Shown here one piece after another: positions 1 through 7,438 of a stretch of 21,373 nucleotides of DNA; the first letter of the stretch is position 1, and each line of letters starts with the position of its first letter. Under the pieces are notes generated by a model that was given only the letters and a program-made list of their open reading frames with translations, had not been told where the DNA came from and searched no databases. The stretch is from Ferrithrix thermotolerans DSM 19514 (lineage in GTDB: Bacteria; Actinomycetota; Acidimicrobiia; Acidimicrobiales; Ilumatobacteraceae): the NCBI GenBank assembly GCA_945860575.1, contig CAMAQQ010000005.1:1-21373 (forward strand). Direction: 5' to 3'. Position numbers and translations under genes: made by a program.

Positions 1-372
1 GAAGCCGAAGCCGCGCAGTTAGAACCAAAAGACCGTAAAGAAATGCTTGAAGCACTCGGCCTGGGCGAAGGTGCTTTGCCACGAATGGTGCGTTCGGCAT
101 ATCACCTACTTGGTTTGCGAACTTATTTTACGACTGGCGAAAAAGAAACTCGCGCCTGGACATTTCATGCTGGGGCAAAAGCACCCGAATGTGCGGGCAA
201 GATTCACAGCGATCTGCAACGCGGTTTTATTCGTGCCGATGTCATTGCGTGGGATGAACTTTTGAGCATTGGCTCATGGAACAAAGCCAAAGATCTGGGC
301 AAGATTCGCGTTGAAGGCAAAGATTATGAAGTGGTTGACGGCGACACCCTAGAAATTCGCCACAACACTTAA
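1..372 (+). CDS. ychF: YchF/Obg-family ribosome-binding ATPase, C-terminal part
   Basis: This is the last 123 codons of a reading frame that enters from the left edge; the N-terminal G domain lies outside the window. The visible part matches the C-terminal TGS-like domain of YchF, an ATP-preferring Obg-family protein that binds ribosomes. Family landmarks are the segment LLGLRTYFTTGEKETRAWTF, then HSDLQRGFIRADVI, and the near-terminal VEGKDYEVVDGDTLEIR. It ends with TAA six bases before the next gene, so the two are probably co-transcribed. Identification rests on the well-conserved C-terminal domain; the nucleotide-binding motifs cannot be checked here. Confidence 0.93.
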   Translation, partial: EAEAAQLEPKDRKEMLEALGLGEGALPRMVRSAYHLLGLRTYFTTGEKETRAWTFHAGAKAPECAGKIHSDLQRGFIRADVIAWDELLSIGSWNKAKDLGKIRVEGKDYEVVDGDTLEIRHNT

Positions 373-378
373 TTAGCG

Positions 379-735
379 ATGAGTAAGCCGGCTCCACTCA
401 AAACCGGTTGGCTACTCTGTCAGGCGCAAGTGCTTTCAAGTTTGAATATCGCCGACACGGCGGCGGCACGGCGGCGCGGTCTGATGGGTCAGAGCGAAAT
501 TGAAACGCCGTTGTTGATCGACTCTTGTAAGTGGATACACACATTTGGGGTGAAATGCTCTCTTGATGTCGCATATCTTGATGCCCAATTGCAGGTCATC
601 AAGATTCAGACGATCAAACCACGACGCGTTGCATTGCCCGTGTTTGCCGCAAGTCATGTGCTTGAAGCCGGCGCCGGCACATTCGAAAATTGGGGGCTCG
701 TAATCGGTCACACACTTGAAACGAGATTGACATGA
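379..735 (+). CDS. DUF192 family protein
   Basis: A 118-residue protein of the DUF192 family (Pfam PF02643), whose biochemical role is not established. Family features are the early ARRRGLMG turn (about residues 29-36), the IHTFGVK segment followed by a D-x-x-Y-L-D strand (about residues 53-68), and the late VLEAGAGTFENWGL stretch. No signal peptide or membrane segment is evident, although many homologues in other bacteria are exported. It starts with ATG six bases after ychF, and its TGA overlaps the rsmI start in an ATGA junction, which points to translational coupling in a ychF-DUF192-rsmI operon. Confidence 0.85.
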   Translation: MSKPAPLKTGWLLCQAQVLSSLNIADTAAARRRGLMGQSEIETPLLIDSCKWIHTFGVKCSLDVAYLDAQLQVIKIQTIKPRRVALPVFAASHVLEAGAGTFENWGLVIGHTLETRLT

Positions 736-1610
736 TGAGCGACTCTTCGAAAGATATGCGAAGCGCGACAAGTGGCGGTGGGCTGGTGCTCGTAGCCACA
801 CCAATCGGCAACCTTGGTGACATGACGCAACGGGCGATAGAAGCGCTGCAGAGTGCAGACGTAATTTGCTGCGAAGACACGCGACACTCTGGAAAACTTC
901 TCGTACATTTTGGCGTAACTGGCAAAAAACTTATCGTGATCAACGAACACACCGAATATGACGCCCGCGAAGAAATTGTCGGCTTGGTCGCATCGGGCAA
1001 ATCCGTTGCGCTAATCACAGATGCGGGCACTCCTGGCATCAGTGACCCAGGTGAAAGATTAGTTGTCGCAGTTATTGAAGCCGGGGGCAATGTGACCGCT
1101 GCGCCCGGGGCTTCGGCATTAACAATGGCACTTGTCATAAGTGGTTTACCAACATCAAGATTCGTGTTTGAGGGTTTTTTGCCACGCAGTGGGGCCGAGC
1201 GCACTGATCGACTTGCAATGACTACAACAGAGACGCGCACGATCGTGCTTTATGAGGCGCCGCATCGACTCGCAAAAACATTGAGCGACTTAACAACGGC
1301 ATGTGGCGCAATGCGGCGCGTTGTGCTGGCGCGAGAACTTACAAAACTTCACGAACAGATTTGGCGCGGAACTCTGCAAGACGCAAACATGCTCGTGGCT
1401 GTAACCGAACCGCGCGGCGAATATGTAATTATTCTTGAACCAGCCAAACCACCAGCTCCGCCGACCGACGAAGAACTGGTCGATGCAATCAAGACCGAGA
1501 TTGCAAAAGGTGTGAGTCGCAAAGATTCTGCGGCGCGAGTTTCGGCTCGCTTTGGTGTTGCCAAGCGCCATGTCTATGAACTTGCGCTACAAGTTCGCGA
1601 CGATAACTAA
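732..1610 (+). CDS. rsmI: 16S rRNA 2'-O-methyltransferase RsmI
   Basis: A 292-residue SAM-dependent methyltransferase of the tetrapyrrole-methylase fold. RsmI methylates the ribose of C1402 in 16S rRNA, near the P-site decoding region. Visible signatures are LVLVATPIGNLGDMTQRA at the N-terminus, CCEDTRHSGKLL, the glycine-rich LITDAGTPGISDPG, and AAPGASALTMALVISGLP. The C-terminal section after about residue 235 is the usual helical extension (SRKDSAARVSARFGVAKRHV). The length is normal for the family. The start is ATG at 732, followed by a second ATG, and overlaps the DUF192 stop by four bases. In many actinobacteria the next gene is metG; here an acyltransferase intervenes. Confidence 0.96.
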   Translation: MMSDSSKDMRSATSGGGLVLVATPIGNLGDMTQRAIEALQSADVICCEDTRHSGKLLVHFGVTGKKLIVINEHTEYDAREEIVGLVASGKSVALITDAGTPGISDPGERLVVAVIEAGGNVTAAPGASALTMALVISGLPTSRFVFEGFLPRSGAERTDRLAMTTTETRTIVLYEAPHRLAKTLSDLTTACGAMRRVVLARELTKLHEQIWRGTLQDANMLVAVTEPRGEYVIILEPAKPPAPPTDEELVDAIKTEIAKGVSRKDSAARVSARFGVAKRHVYELALQVRDDN

Positions 1611-1661
1611 CGAACGCTGTCACATCCGCCAATACAACCGTTAGCAACAAGCCTGAAACTG

Positions 1662-1673
1662 TAAGTTATATAC
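1662..1673 (+). promoter_or_regulatory. Putative leaderless promoter (-10) of the metG start, now driving AT1
   Basis: TAAGTT occupies 1662-1667, exactly -12 to -7 from the GTG at 1674. This is where a TANNNT box sits when transcription begins at the start codon, as in actinobacterial leaderless genes. No Shine-Dalgarno sequence precedes the GTG. No convincing -35 box is seen; TTAGCA at 1641-1646 is a weak candidate. Because the first 36 bases of the gene are a copy of the metG start, this was probably metG's own promoter before AT1 was inserted. That last point is inference. Confidence 0.45.
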
Positions 1674-1709
1674 GTGCAAAAGTTCTCGGCGACGACACCT
1701 ATTTATTAT
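1674..1709 (+). repeat. 36-bp perfect direct repeat, upstream copy (metG first 12 codons)
   Basis: These 36 bases, starting at the GTG start codon and ending with a Tyr codon TAT, are identical to 3690-3725 at the start of metG. The bases flanking both ends of the repeat differ. The encoded residues, MQKFSATTPIYY, are typical of the methionyl-tRNA synthetase N-terminus and not of acyltransferases. This copy therefore derives from metG and is fused in frame to the acyltransferase. Confidence 0.95.
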
Positions 1710-3647
1710 CGCCAAGATATTCAAATTCTGCGCGGATTTGCAATTCTGATAGTAGTTATCTACCACATGGGCATCTCTATGCCTGGTGGCTTTATTGGCG
1801 TAGATATATTTTTCACAATCTCAGGTTTTGTAATTACCCAGTTGCTCATGCGCGAGGGCGAAACTTTTAATTCCGGATTGCTTGATAATTTCTTCTCGCA
1901 ACGTGTGCGGCGACTACTTCCAGCGCTTGCTGTTTCAACTATTGCGACAATGGTGCTATCGATTTTTTTCATGTCACCCTTAGGAGAGCAACAAGAGATT
2001 GCGATAACCGCGAGAGCTTCGAGTTTTTTCTCCACCAACTTTTACTTTTTCTTTCAGAGCAACTACTGGGCGCTCACAGATAACCCATTTAGGCATCTTT
2101 GGAGTCTTGCTGTCGAAGAACAGTTTTACCTGTTTTTTCCATTTATGATTCTTTGGCTTCGAAAGATTAATTGTTCACTAAATACAAAAAACGCATTAAT
2201 GGTCTTCGTTTCAATCGGAGTTATGTCATTCATTGGTTCTTACTTTTTGTCTAATGGGTATCGATTCACCCCATTACCGACCAGGTTTGCATTTTTCGGA
2301 ACCCCATGGCGACTTTGGGAATTGCTGGCTGGATCTGTAACAGCAATTATTGTTTCACTAGTCAAACGCATTCATGTTTCAAAACTTCTCTCAGCAATCG
2401 CGCTTTTTATGATTCTTTGGCCAATATTTACTCTGAACTCTTTTACTCCATTTCCCGGCACTGCTGCTGTATTGCCCGTTTTCGGAACCGCAGTCCTTTT
2501 ATATACTGGCCACGGAAATACTCGTAATCGATCAATACGAATACTGCGACCACTTGAGAAACTCGGAGATGTTTCGTACTCTTGGTATTTATGGCATTGG
2601 CCTCTAATTGTATTCTTCAAGAAGGCGTACCCAGATTTTTCTCTATTAGCTCCACTGACCGCCGGGGCTGCATCGTTATTGATCGCTCAATTTTCAACAA
2701 AATATTTAGAGACCCCTATTCGCACAAATCCTTCTCTGACTGGGATGCGAGCCTTAAAACTTGGAATTGCTTGCACGGTGATTCCATTTGGGCTTTCATA
2801 TGGACTAAGTGCGCTCGCTGACTCTGGCCTCGGCTTAAAGGTCGGTGACATAAACGTGAATGGCAAGTCATCCTTAGCGACGCGAATTGGTTGCACATTT
2901 AATGATGAAAGACTTAGCACAGACGAAAAATGTAATTTAACTCGCTCCGCAAATAAGAAACTCGTATTGCTTGTCGGTGACTCAGCGGCTGGGGCGATTA
3001 GTGACGGGGTTTATCTTGCTTCCAAAAGAGCAGGCCTAGACTTTGTTGTTGTTTTCGGAAACTCTTGTCCTTACCAAGCCAGGCCAAATTTGTCTCGTAA
3101 AGGATGCTTGGAATTCGTCGACTTTAGAGAAAAACTCATAGAAGATCTCGAGCCCGAGTTGTTAGTAGTTGCAAATATGTCCGACTTGTATGTATCTGCC
3201 AACCCCCAAAATGGAATTCCTGGAAATACAAACTCTGTGGGACGAGAGCCGAGAAATTACACGGAGGCACGCAATTTTTGGATCAAGAATCTTGAAGAAA
3301 AGTTCCAGAGAGATTTAAAGGCACAAAATACTGTCGTCATTTTGCAACCTCCCGTTTCAAGATTCTCACGCCCCACACTGCTGCACCCAGAGCCAGAGCA
3401 AAATCGAGCTAGCAGACGTTTTTCAGAATTCCGTGACCTAATCATTCAAGAAGAATTTAAATTGTTAAGCAATTTTTCAAACGTTACGGTATTCGATCCA
3501 TCGAAAATTTTATGTAAAGATAATATGTGTACTCAATTCATTAACGGGTCAAGTCTTTATTATGATTCGCGACACTTGACTGTGGATGGTAGTAACTTCT
3601 TAAGCAACGGAATTTATGACTCGCTTATTTCAGCTCTAAAAGAATAG
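1674..3647 (+). CDS. Membrane acyltransferase with C-terminal SGNH domain (AT1)
   Basis: A 657-residue protein of the OafA/Acyl_transf_3 type with a fused SGNH hydrolase-like domain. Such proteins O-acylate (often O-acetylate) extracytoplasmic polysaccharides; the substrate here is unknown. After twelve metG-derived residues the family body begins at RQDIQILRG, with the conserved His31 in VVIYHMG and the RVRRLLPA motif. Hydrophobic segments suggestive of about ten membrane helices run to roughly residue 385. The SGNH part has GDS at 435-437, a block-III-like NMS, and the D631-x-x-H634 pair in DSRHLTVDG. Six cysteines align with those of the second acyltransferase. It starts at GTG 1674, probably leaderless. 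The gene is visibly AT-richer than its neighbours and interrupts the rsmI-metG joint, which suggests acquisition. Confidence 0.9.
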   Translation: MQKFSATTPIYYRQDIQILRGFAILIVVIYHMGISMPGGFIGVDIFFTISGFVITQLLMREGETFNSGLLDNFFSQRVRRLLPALAVSTIATMVLSIFFMSPLGEQQEIAITARASSFFSTNFYFFFQSNYWALTDNPFRHLWSLAVEEQFYLFFPFMILWLRKINCSLNTKNALMVFVSIGVMSFIGSYFLSNGYRFTPLPTRFAFFGTPWRLWELLAGSVTAIIVSLVKRIHVSKLLSAIALFMILWPIFTLNSFTPFPGTAAVLPVFGTAVLLYTGHGNTRNRSIRILRPLEKLGDVSYSWYLWHWPLIVFFKKAYPDFSLLAPLTAGAASLLIAQFSTKYLETPIRTNPSLTGMRALKLGIACTVIPFGLSYGLSALADSGLGLKVGDINVNGKSSLATRIGCTFNDERLSTDEKCNLTRSANKKLVLLVGDSAAGAISDGVYLASKRAGLDFVVVFGNSCPYQARPNLSRKGCLEFVDFREKLIEDLEPELLVVANMSDLYVSANPQNGIPGNTNSVGREPRNYTEARNFWIKNLEEKFQRDLKAQNTVVILQPPVSRFSRPTLLHPEPEQNRASRRFSEFRDLIIQEEFKLLSNFSNVTVFDPSKILCKDNMCTQFINGSSLYYDSRHLTVDGSNFLSNGIYDSLISALKE

Positions 3648-3689
3648 AGTTTGATGTTCAGGGATCCTTTTTCTAAAAAGACGACATCA

Positions 3690-3725
3690 GTGCAAAAGTT
3701 CTCGGCGACGACACCTATTTATTAT
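3690..3725 (+). repeat. 36-bp perfect direct repeat, downstream copy (true metG start)
   Basis: Identical to 1674-1709 over 36 bases. Here the sequence continues into VNAKPHLGHAYTT, the standard methionyl-tRNA synthetase sequence, so this is the native context of the repeat. The acyltransferase body and 42 bases of non-coding sequence (3648-3689) lie between the two copies. Confidence 0.95.
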
Positions 3726-5195
3726 GTCAACGCCAAACCACATCTCGGTCACGCGTATACGACGATCATCGCTGACGCTGTTTGCCGCTGGCACAAACTC
3801 TCGGGCGAAGATGTGCACCTATTAACAGGAACAGACGAACACGGTTTGAAGATTCAGCAGTTCGCCGACGCCGAAGGTATCTCGCCAATGCAATTTGTCG
3901 ACAAAATTGCGCCCCTGTTTTCAGATGCGTGGGATCGCCTGAATATCGACGTCAGCGATTTCATTCGCACAACCGAAGAGCGACACAAGATTGGTGTGCA
4001 AAAACTATTGCAAGCGTGTTACGACGCTGGCGACATTGAAGTCGATGTTTATCGCGGGCACTATTGCGTTGCATGCGAGGCCTACTACACACCCGAAGAG
4101 CTTGAAAACGGCAAATGCAAAATCCATAACACGAAGGCCGAATATGTCGAAGAAGAAAACTACTTCTTTCGCCTGTCGCGATACGAAGAAAGACTGCTGA
4201 AGTGGTACGCCGACCACCCTGATGCGATCAAACCAGATCATCGCGTCAACGAGGTAACTGGCTTCATCAAGCAGGGCCTGCGCGATTTCTCTGTGAGTCG
4301 GAAAACTCTGACGTGGGGCATCAAGTTGCCGTGGGATGACTCGCATGTTGCGTATGTTTGGTTTGACGCGCTCGCTAATTACATCACTGCGCACGGATAC
4401 GGAACCAACGAGAAACAGTTTGCCGATAATTGGCCTGTCGACTATCACTTCATCGGAAAAGACATAATTCGTTTTCATTGCGTTTACTGGCCGGCGATGT
4501 TGATGTCGGCTGGTCTAGAGCCACCAAAAGGCTGGGCAGTCGGAGGTTGGCTTCTGGTTGGTGGCGAAAAAATGTCGAAGACTACGGGCAACGTGGTCAA
4601 CCCACTTGATCTGATCGACGAAATCGGCGTGGACGGTTTTAGATATTACGTTTTGGCCGACACGAATTATGGCAACGACGGCGATTTTTCTTATGAAGGA
4701 TTACTCTCGCGTTACAACTCAGATCTAGCAAACAACTTTGGCAATCTCGCGGCGCGAGTGGCAACTGTCGTCGAAAAAAAGTGCGGTGGCATTGGGCCCG
4801 TGCCGTCTGCGACGAGCCCACTTGCGGCAATTGCCTCGCAAAGTGTCAGCGACACAATCGCCGAATGGAAAAATGTTCAACCGAGTCGCGCGCTTGATGC
4901 CACTTGGACTCTTATTCGCGCAACAAACGCCTACCTCGAAACAAACGAACCGTGGAAGATGGAGCCAGGCAAAGATCTCGACATCGTGATGGGAGACGCG
5001 CTCGAAGCGTTGCGAATCGTGACAATTATGGCAAGCCCCGCAATGCCAAAGACTTGTCAAGATGTTTGGGAACGCCTCGGCATGGTGGGCAAAGTTTCTG
5101 ATCAACGCGTCGGCGCTGATACGCAGTGGGGTCGTTACCCAGGTGGTACGACAGTGACGAAAGGCGAACCGCTGTTTCCTCGTAAAAAGATATAG
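3690..5195 (+). CDS. metG: Methionyl-tRNA synthetase
   Basis: A 501-residue class I aminoacyl-tRNA synthetase that charges tRNA-Met in the cytoplasm. The HIGH motif is H18-L-G-H21, within TPIYYVNAKPHLGHAYTT. The KMSKS motif is KMSKT at 294-298. A zinc-knuckle-like set C126-x-x-C129 and C143-x-x-H146 lies in the connective-peptide region. The protein stops after the anticodon-binding domain and lacks the extra C-terminal tRNA-binding domain of longer forms. GTG 3690 is chosen by homology, because MetRS proteins begin a few residues before TPIYY. An in-frame ATG at 3654 would add 12 residues (MFRDPFSKKTTS) encoded by junction DNA, and either start may now be used. No strong Shine-Dalgarno precedes GTG 3690. 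Transcription is probably through AT1. Confidence 0.95.
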   Translation: MQKFSATTPIYYVNAKPHLGHAYTTIIADAVCRWHKLSGEDVHLLTGTDEHGLKIQQFADAEGISPMQFVDKIAPLFSDAWDRLNIDVSDFIRTTEERHKIGVQKLLQACYDAGDIEVDVYRGHYCVACEAYYTPEELENGKCKIHNTKAEYVEEENYFFRLSRYEERLLKWYADHPDAIKPDHRVNEVTGFIKQGLRDFSVSRKTLTWGIKLPWDDSHVAYVWFDALANYITAHGYGTNEKQFADNWPVDYHFIGKDIIRFHCVYWPAMLMSAGLEPPKGWAVGGWLLVGGEKMSKTTGNVVNPLDLIDEIGVDGFRYYVLADTNYGNDGDFSYEGLLSRYNSDLANNFGNLAARVATVVEKKCGGIGPVPSATSPLAAIASQSVSDTIAEWKNVQPSRALDATWTLIRATNAYLETNEPWKMEPGKDLDIVMGDALEALRIVTIMASPAMPKTCQDVWERLGMVGKVSDQRVGADTQWGRYPGGTTVTKGEPLFPRKKI

Positions 5196-5197
5196 CG

Positions 5198-5983
5198 ATG
5201 ACGAATTCGCAAAACGATTTGCCCGAATGGGTTGACACGCATTGTCATGTGACCTATGAAGATATTCCTGGCGGGGCCGATGCTGCGTTGATTGCGGCAC
5301 GCGAAGCAGGCGTTAAGCGGATGATCACCATCGGTACAGATGTAACAACTTCGCGTGCCGCGATTGATCTCGCTGCAAAACACCAGGATGTCTGGGCCAC
5401 GGTCGGTCTGCATCCGCACGATGCCAAGCATGGCCTTGATGGCTTGCACGAATTGATCACTCAGCCTCGTGTCGTCGCAATTGGCGAATGTGGTCTTGAC
5501 TATTTTTACGATCACTCTGATCGCGCGGTACAGCGCGAAATCTTCGCGGCGCAGATAGCCCTCGCACACGAATACAACCTTGCACTCGTGATTCATACTC
5601 GTGAAGCATGGGATGAAACATTTGAGATTCTTGATTCATGCGGTGTGCCCAAGCAGACTATCTTTCACTGCTTCACAGGTTCGCCAGTCGAAGCGAAAAA
5701 GTGTTTGGATCGTGATGCATTTATTTCGTTTTCAGGAATCGTCACTTTTAAAAAAGCGCAAGAGATTCGCGACGCGGCAAAAATGTGTAGCGCAGAAAAA
5801 ATACTGGTTGAAACCGACAGTCCATTTCTCGCGCCAGTGCCACATCGCGGAGTTTCTAATCAGCCTGCATATCTTGTCGATGTCGGTGCGTGTCTGGCGC
5901 AAGTGCGAAATGTCTCGATAAACGAGATCGCAAACCAAACGACAAATAACGCGCTGATTGCTTTCGCAGGGCTGTGTGCGTAG
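5198..5983 (+). CDS. tatD: TatD family metal-dependent deoxyribonuclease
   Basis: A 261-residue TIM-barrel amidohydrolase-fold nuclease; TatD proteins are 3'-5' exonucleases or AP-type DNases active on damaged DNA. Metal-ligand motifs appear in order: D13-T-H15-C-H17, the Glu of AIGECGLDYFYD, the His of LVIHTREA, the His of FHCFTGSP, and the Asp of VETDSPFLAPVPHRG. The length is standard for the family. ATG 5198 lies two bases after the metG stop, a spacing that supports co-transcription with metG, as in many bacteria. Confidence 0.95.
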   Translation: MTNSQNDLPEWVDTHCHVTYEDIPGGADAALIAAREAGVKRMITIGTDVTTSRAAIDLAAKHQDVWATVGLHPHDAKHGLDGLHELITQPRVVAIGECGLDYFYDHSDRAVQREIFAAQIALAHEYNLALVIHTREAWDETFEILDSCGVPKQTIFHCFTGSPVEAKKCLDRDAFISFSGIVTFKKAQEIRDAAKMCSAEKILVETDSPFLAPVPHRGVSNQPAYLVDVGACLAQVRNVSINEIANQTTNNALIAFAGLCA

Positions 5984-6025
5984 CCTGATAGTTCAGAAGA
6001 TTTCAGCGAAACTAAATCAGTAACA

Positions 6026-6030
6026 GGGAG
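6026..6030 (+). promoter_or_regulatory. Shine-Dalgarno site that supports the TTG start at 6039
   Basis: GGGAG at 6026-6030 lies eight bases before TTG 6039. It is one of the clearer ribosome-binding sites in the window and is the main reason for accepting a TTG start for the following gene. Confidence 0.6.
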
Positions 6031-6038
6031 AAATTAAA

Positions 6039-6557
6039 TTGTTACTTACGACTTTTCAGCGCCGACGAATCGTCGTTTTGACAGTAGTAACGATAATTTT
6101 GGTTCCGATTTTAAGGTCTTGTAACGGAAACGATTCTTCTGACGAACTAGCAATCACAACGACGACCATTGACCCCGCCAATAACACGATTGCGCCAAGT
6201 TCTGGAGTTGTCTCAGATGAAGAGTCACCCGCTCCGATAATTCTCGGTGGTCCCGCGCCAATTGTTCAGGACGGCTCGGCACAAATCGCTTATCCGGCCA
6301 CCGAAACCAGTGGACTGCAGTTAATTGCGACCTTTAGCAACTTCGACAACGCCCCAGATGTCGTTTGTTTTGTACCACAAGCGCCTTTTGGTATTTCATT
6401 AACGATAAAAAATATCAATAATGCCAGAACCACAAAGTGCACCAATGTTTATCGTGAAATAATGCCAGCAGGCGCGACAGCGTTGTTGCACACCAAAGTT
6501 TTTGAAAGGATTTCAAATCTTGTTGATGCGCCGATCCCAGTGAATGTCTCCTGGTGA
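6039..6557 (+). CDS. Small secreted/anchored protein with degenerate RlpA/3D-like double-psi beta-barrel
   Basis: A 172-residue protein with a basic N-terminus (QRRR) and a hydrophobic segment at about residues 10-25 (IVVLTVVTIILVPIL), so it is probably membrane-anchored or secreted. A Thr/Ser/Pro-rich linker follows to about residue 85. The last 80 residues (APFGISLTIKNINNARTTKC through RISNLVDAPIPVNVSW) follow the layout of the barrel domain in RlpA and in actinobacterial Rpf/3D proteins. The catalytic-type Asp expected after the second strand (V-N-D-R-G in RlpA) is not present; the aligned stretch reads VYREIMPAG. In actinobacteria this slot between tatD and rsmA often holds a resuscitation-promoting factor. 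The fold assignment is by eye and moderate. Its stop overlaps rsmA as GTGA. Confidence 0.7.
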   Translation: MLLTTFQRRRIVVLTVVTIILVPILRSCNGNDSSDELAITTTTIDPANNTIAPSSGVVSDEESPAPIILGGPAPIVQDGSAQIAYPATETSGLQLIATFSNFDNAPDVVCFVPQAPFGISLTIKNINNARTTKCTNVYREIMPAGATALLHTKVFERISNLVDAPIPVNVSW

Positions 6558-7438
6558 CATTTACACGAACTGAAGTTTCTGCGCTTCTCACGAAACATGG
6601 GCTGGCGCCACGGCGGGCGTTCGGCCAGAATTTCGTAGTTGATCCCAATACGGTTCGAAAAATTGCTCGGCTTGCCGATGTGCGAACCGGAGACTTTGTA
6701 CTTGAAATCGGCGCTGGTCTCGGCTCGTTGACGCTCGCACTCGCCGAAACTGGCGCAGAGATTGTTGCCGTCGAAATAGATAATGGATTGGTCGAAGTGC
6801 TGCGCGAAAATACCGCGTTGCTGCCAAATGTCGAGATAATTCACGGGGATGCAATGCAACTCGATTGGCAACCGTTGCTCACAAAGTCAAAACACTGGCA
6901 TGTTGTGGCTAACTTGCCGTACAACTTGGCAACACCAATCGTTGCCGACATTTTGGATGGACTGTCGCAAGTTGATCATCTCTTAGTGATGGTGCAGAGC
7001 GAAGTTGCCGATCGATTAGTCGCCCAAGTTGGTAGCGACGCCTATGGCGCTGTGAGCGTCAAAATTGACTACTGGGCGACAGCCAAGATTGTTGGCACCG
7101 TGTCAGCAACTGTTTTCTTTCCGCAACCGCGCGTCGAGTCGGCACTCGTAGACATTCGTCGCCGTAATGAACCAGGTGTTGCACAAGTCGTGTCTGGAGA
7201 ATTATTCGCACTCGTGCGCACAGGTTTTGCAAAGCGAAGAAAAATGCTGCGTCGTGCGTTGGCAGATGTTGCATTGCCGGAAGATTTTGAATCTGCTGGT
7301 ATTAATCCCGAATCTCGTGCTGAAGAACTCGACCTGGCGGCATGGGGAAGACTTTGCAAAGCAATCGGCAATCGCAAATCTGGCTCAGCAAACGCTTCGC
7401 CAACCATCAACCACGAGATCGCCGACAAAAAACAATGA
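6554..7438 (+). CDS. rsmA: 16S rRNA dimethyladenosine transferase RsmA (KsgA)
   Basis: A 294-residue SAM-dependent enzyme that dimethylates A1518 and A1519 in helix 45 of 16S rRNA during 30S maturation. The N-terminal RRAFGQNFVVDP motif is followed by the SAM-binding loop E51-I-G-A-G-L-G, the acidic VAVEID strand end, GDA at the third motif, and the catalytic NLPYN at 120-124. The C-terminal helical domain includes FAKRRKMLRRAL. The final 25 residues or so are a variable polar tail. GTG 6554 overlaps the previous stop (GTGA), and the TGA overlaps the ispE ATG, so the three genes look translationally coupled. Confidence 0.97.
   Translation: MTFTRTEVSALLTKHGLAPRRAFGQNFVVDPNTVRKIARLADVRTGDFVLEIGAGLGSLTLALAETGAEIVAVEIDNGLVEVLRENTALLPNVEIIHGDAMQLDWQPLLTKSKHWHVVANLPYNLATPIVADILDGLSQVDHLLVMVQSEVADRLVAQVGSDAYGAVSVKIDYWATAKIVGTVSATVFFPQPRVESALVDIRRRNEPGVAQVVSGELFALVRTGFAKRRKMLRRALADVALPEDFESAGINPESRAEELDLAAWGRLCKAIGNRKSGSANASPTINHEIADKKQ

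Noticed and set aside
614..1240. A 208-codon minus-strand open frame opposite rsmI and DUF192
   Set aside because: It overlaps two genes with clear family matches and shows only low-complexity Ser/Ala composition.
3667..3680. CTTTTT-CT-AAAAAG inverted repeat after AT1 as a terminator
   Set aside because: The loop is two bases and the stem is almost all A-T, with no T-run after it. It is not a credible intrinsic terminator, and metG needs read-through here.
1674..3725. A transposon with terminal direct repeats between the 36-base copies
   Set aside because: There is no transposase, no inverted terminal repeats, and the repeat is protein-coding metG sequence, so a captured gene start fits better than a target-site duplication by a known element.
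4725..5300. A 191-codon minus-strand open frame across metG and tatD
   Set aside because: It lies antisense to two well-supported genes and is rich in Cys, His and Arg without any recognisable motif; typical of shadow frames.
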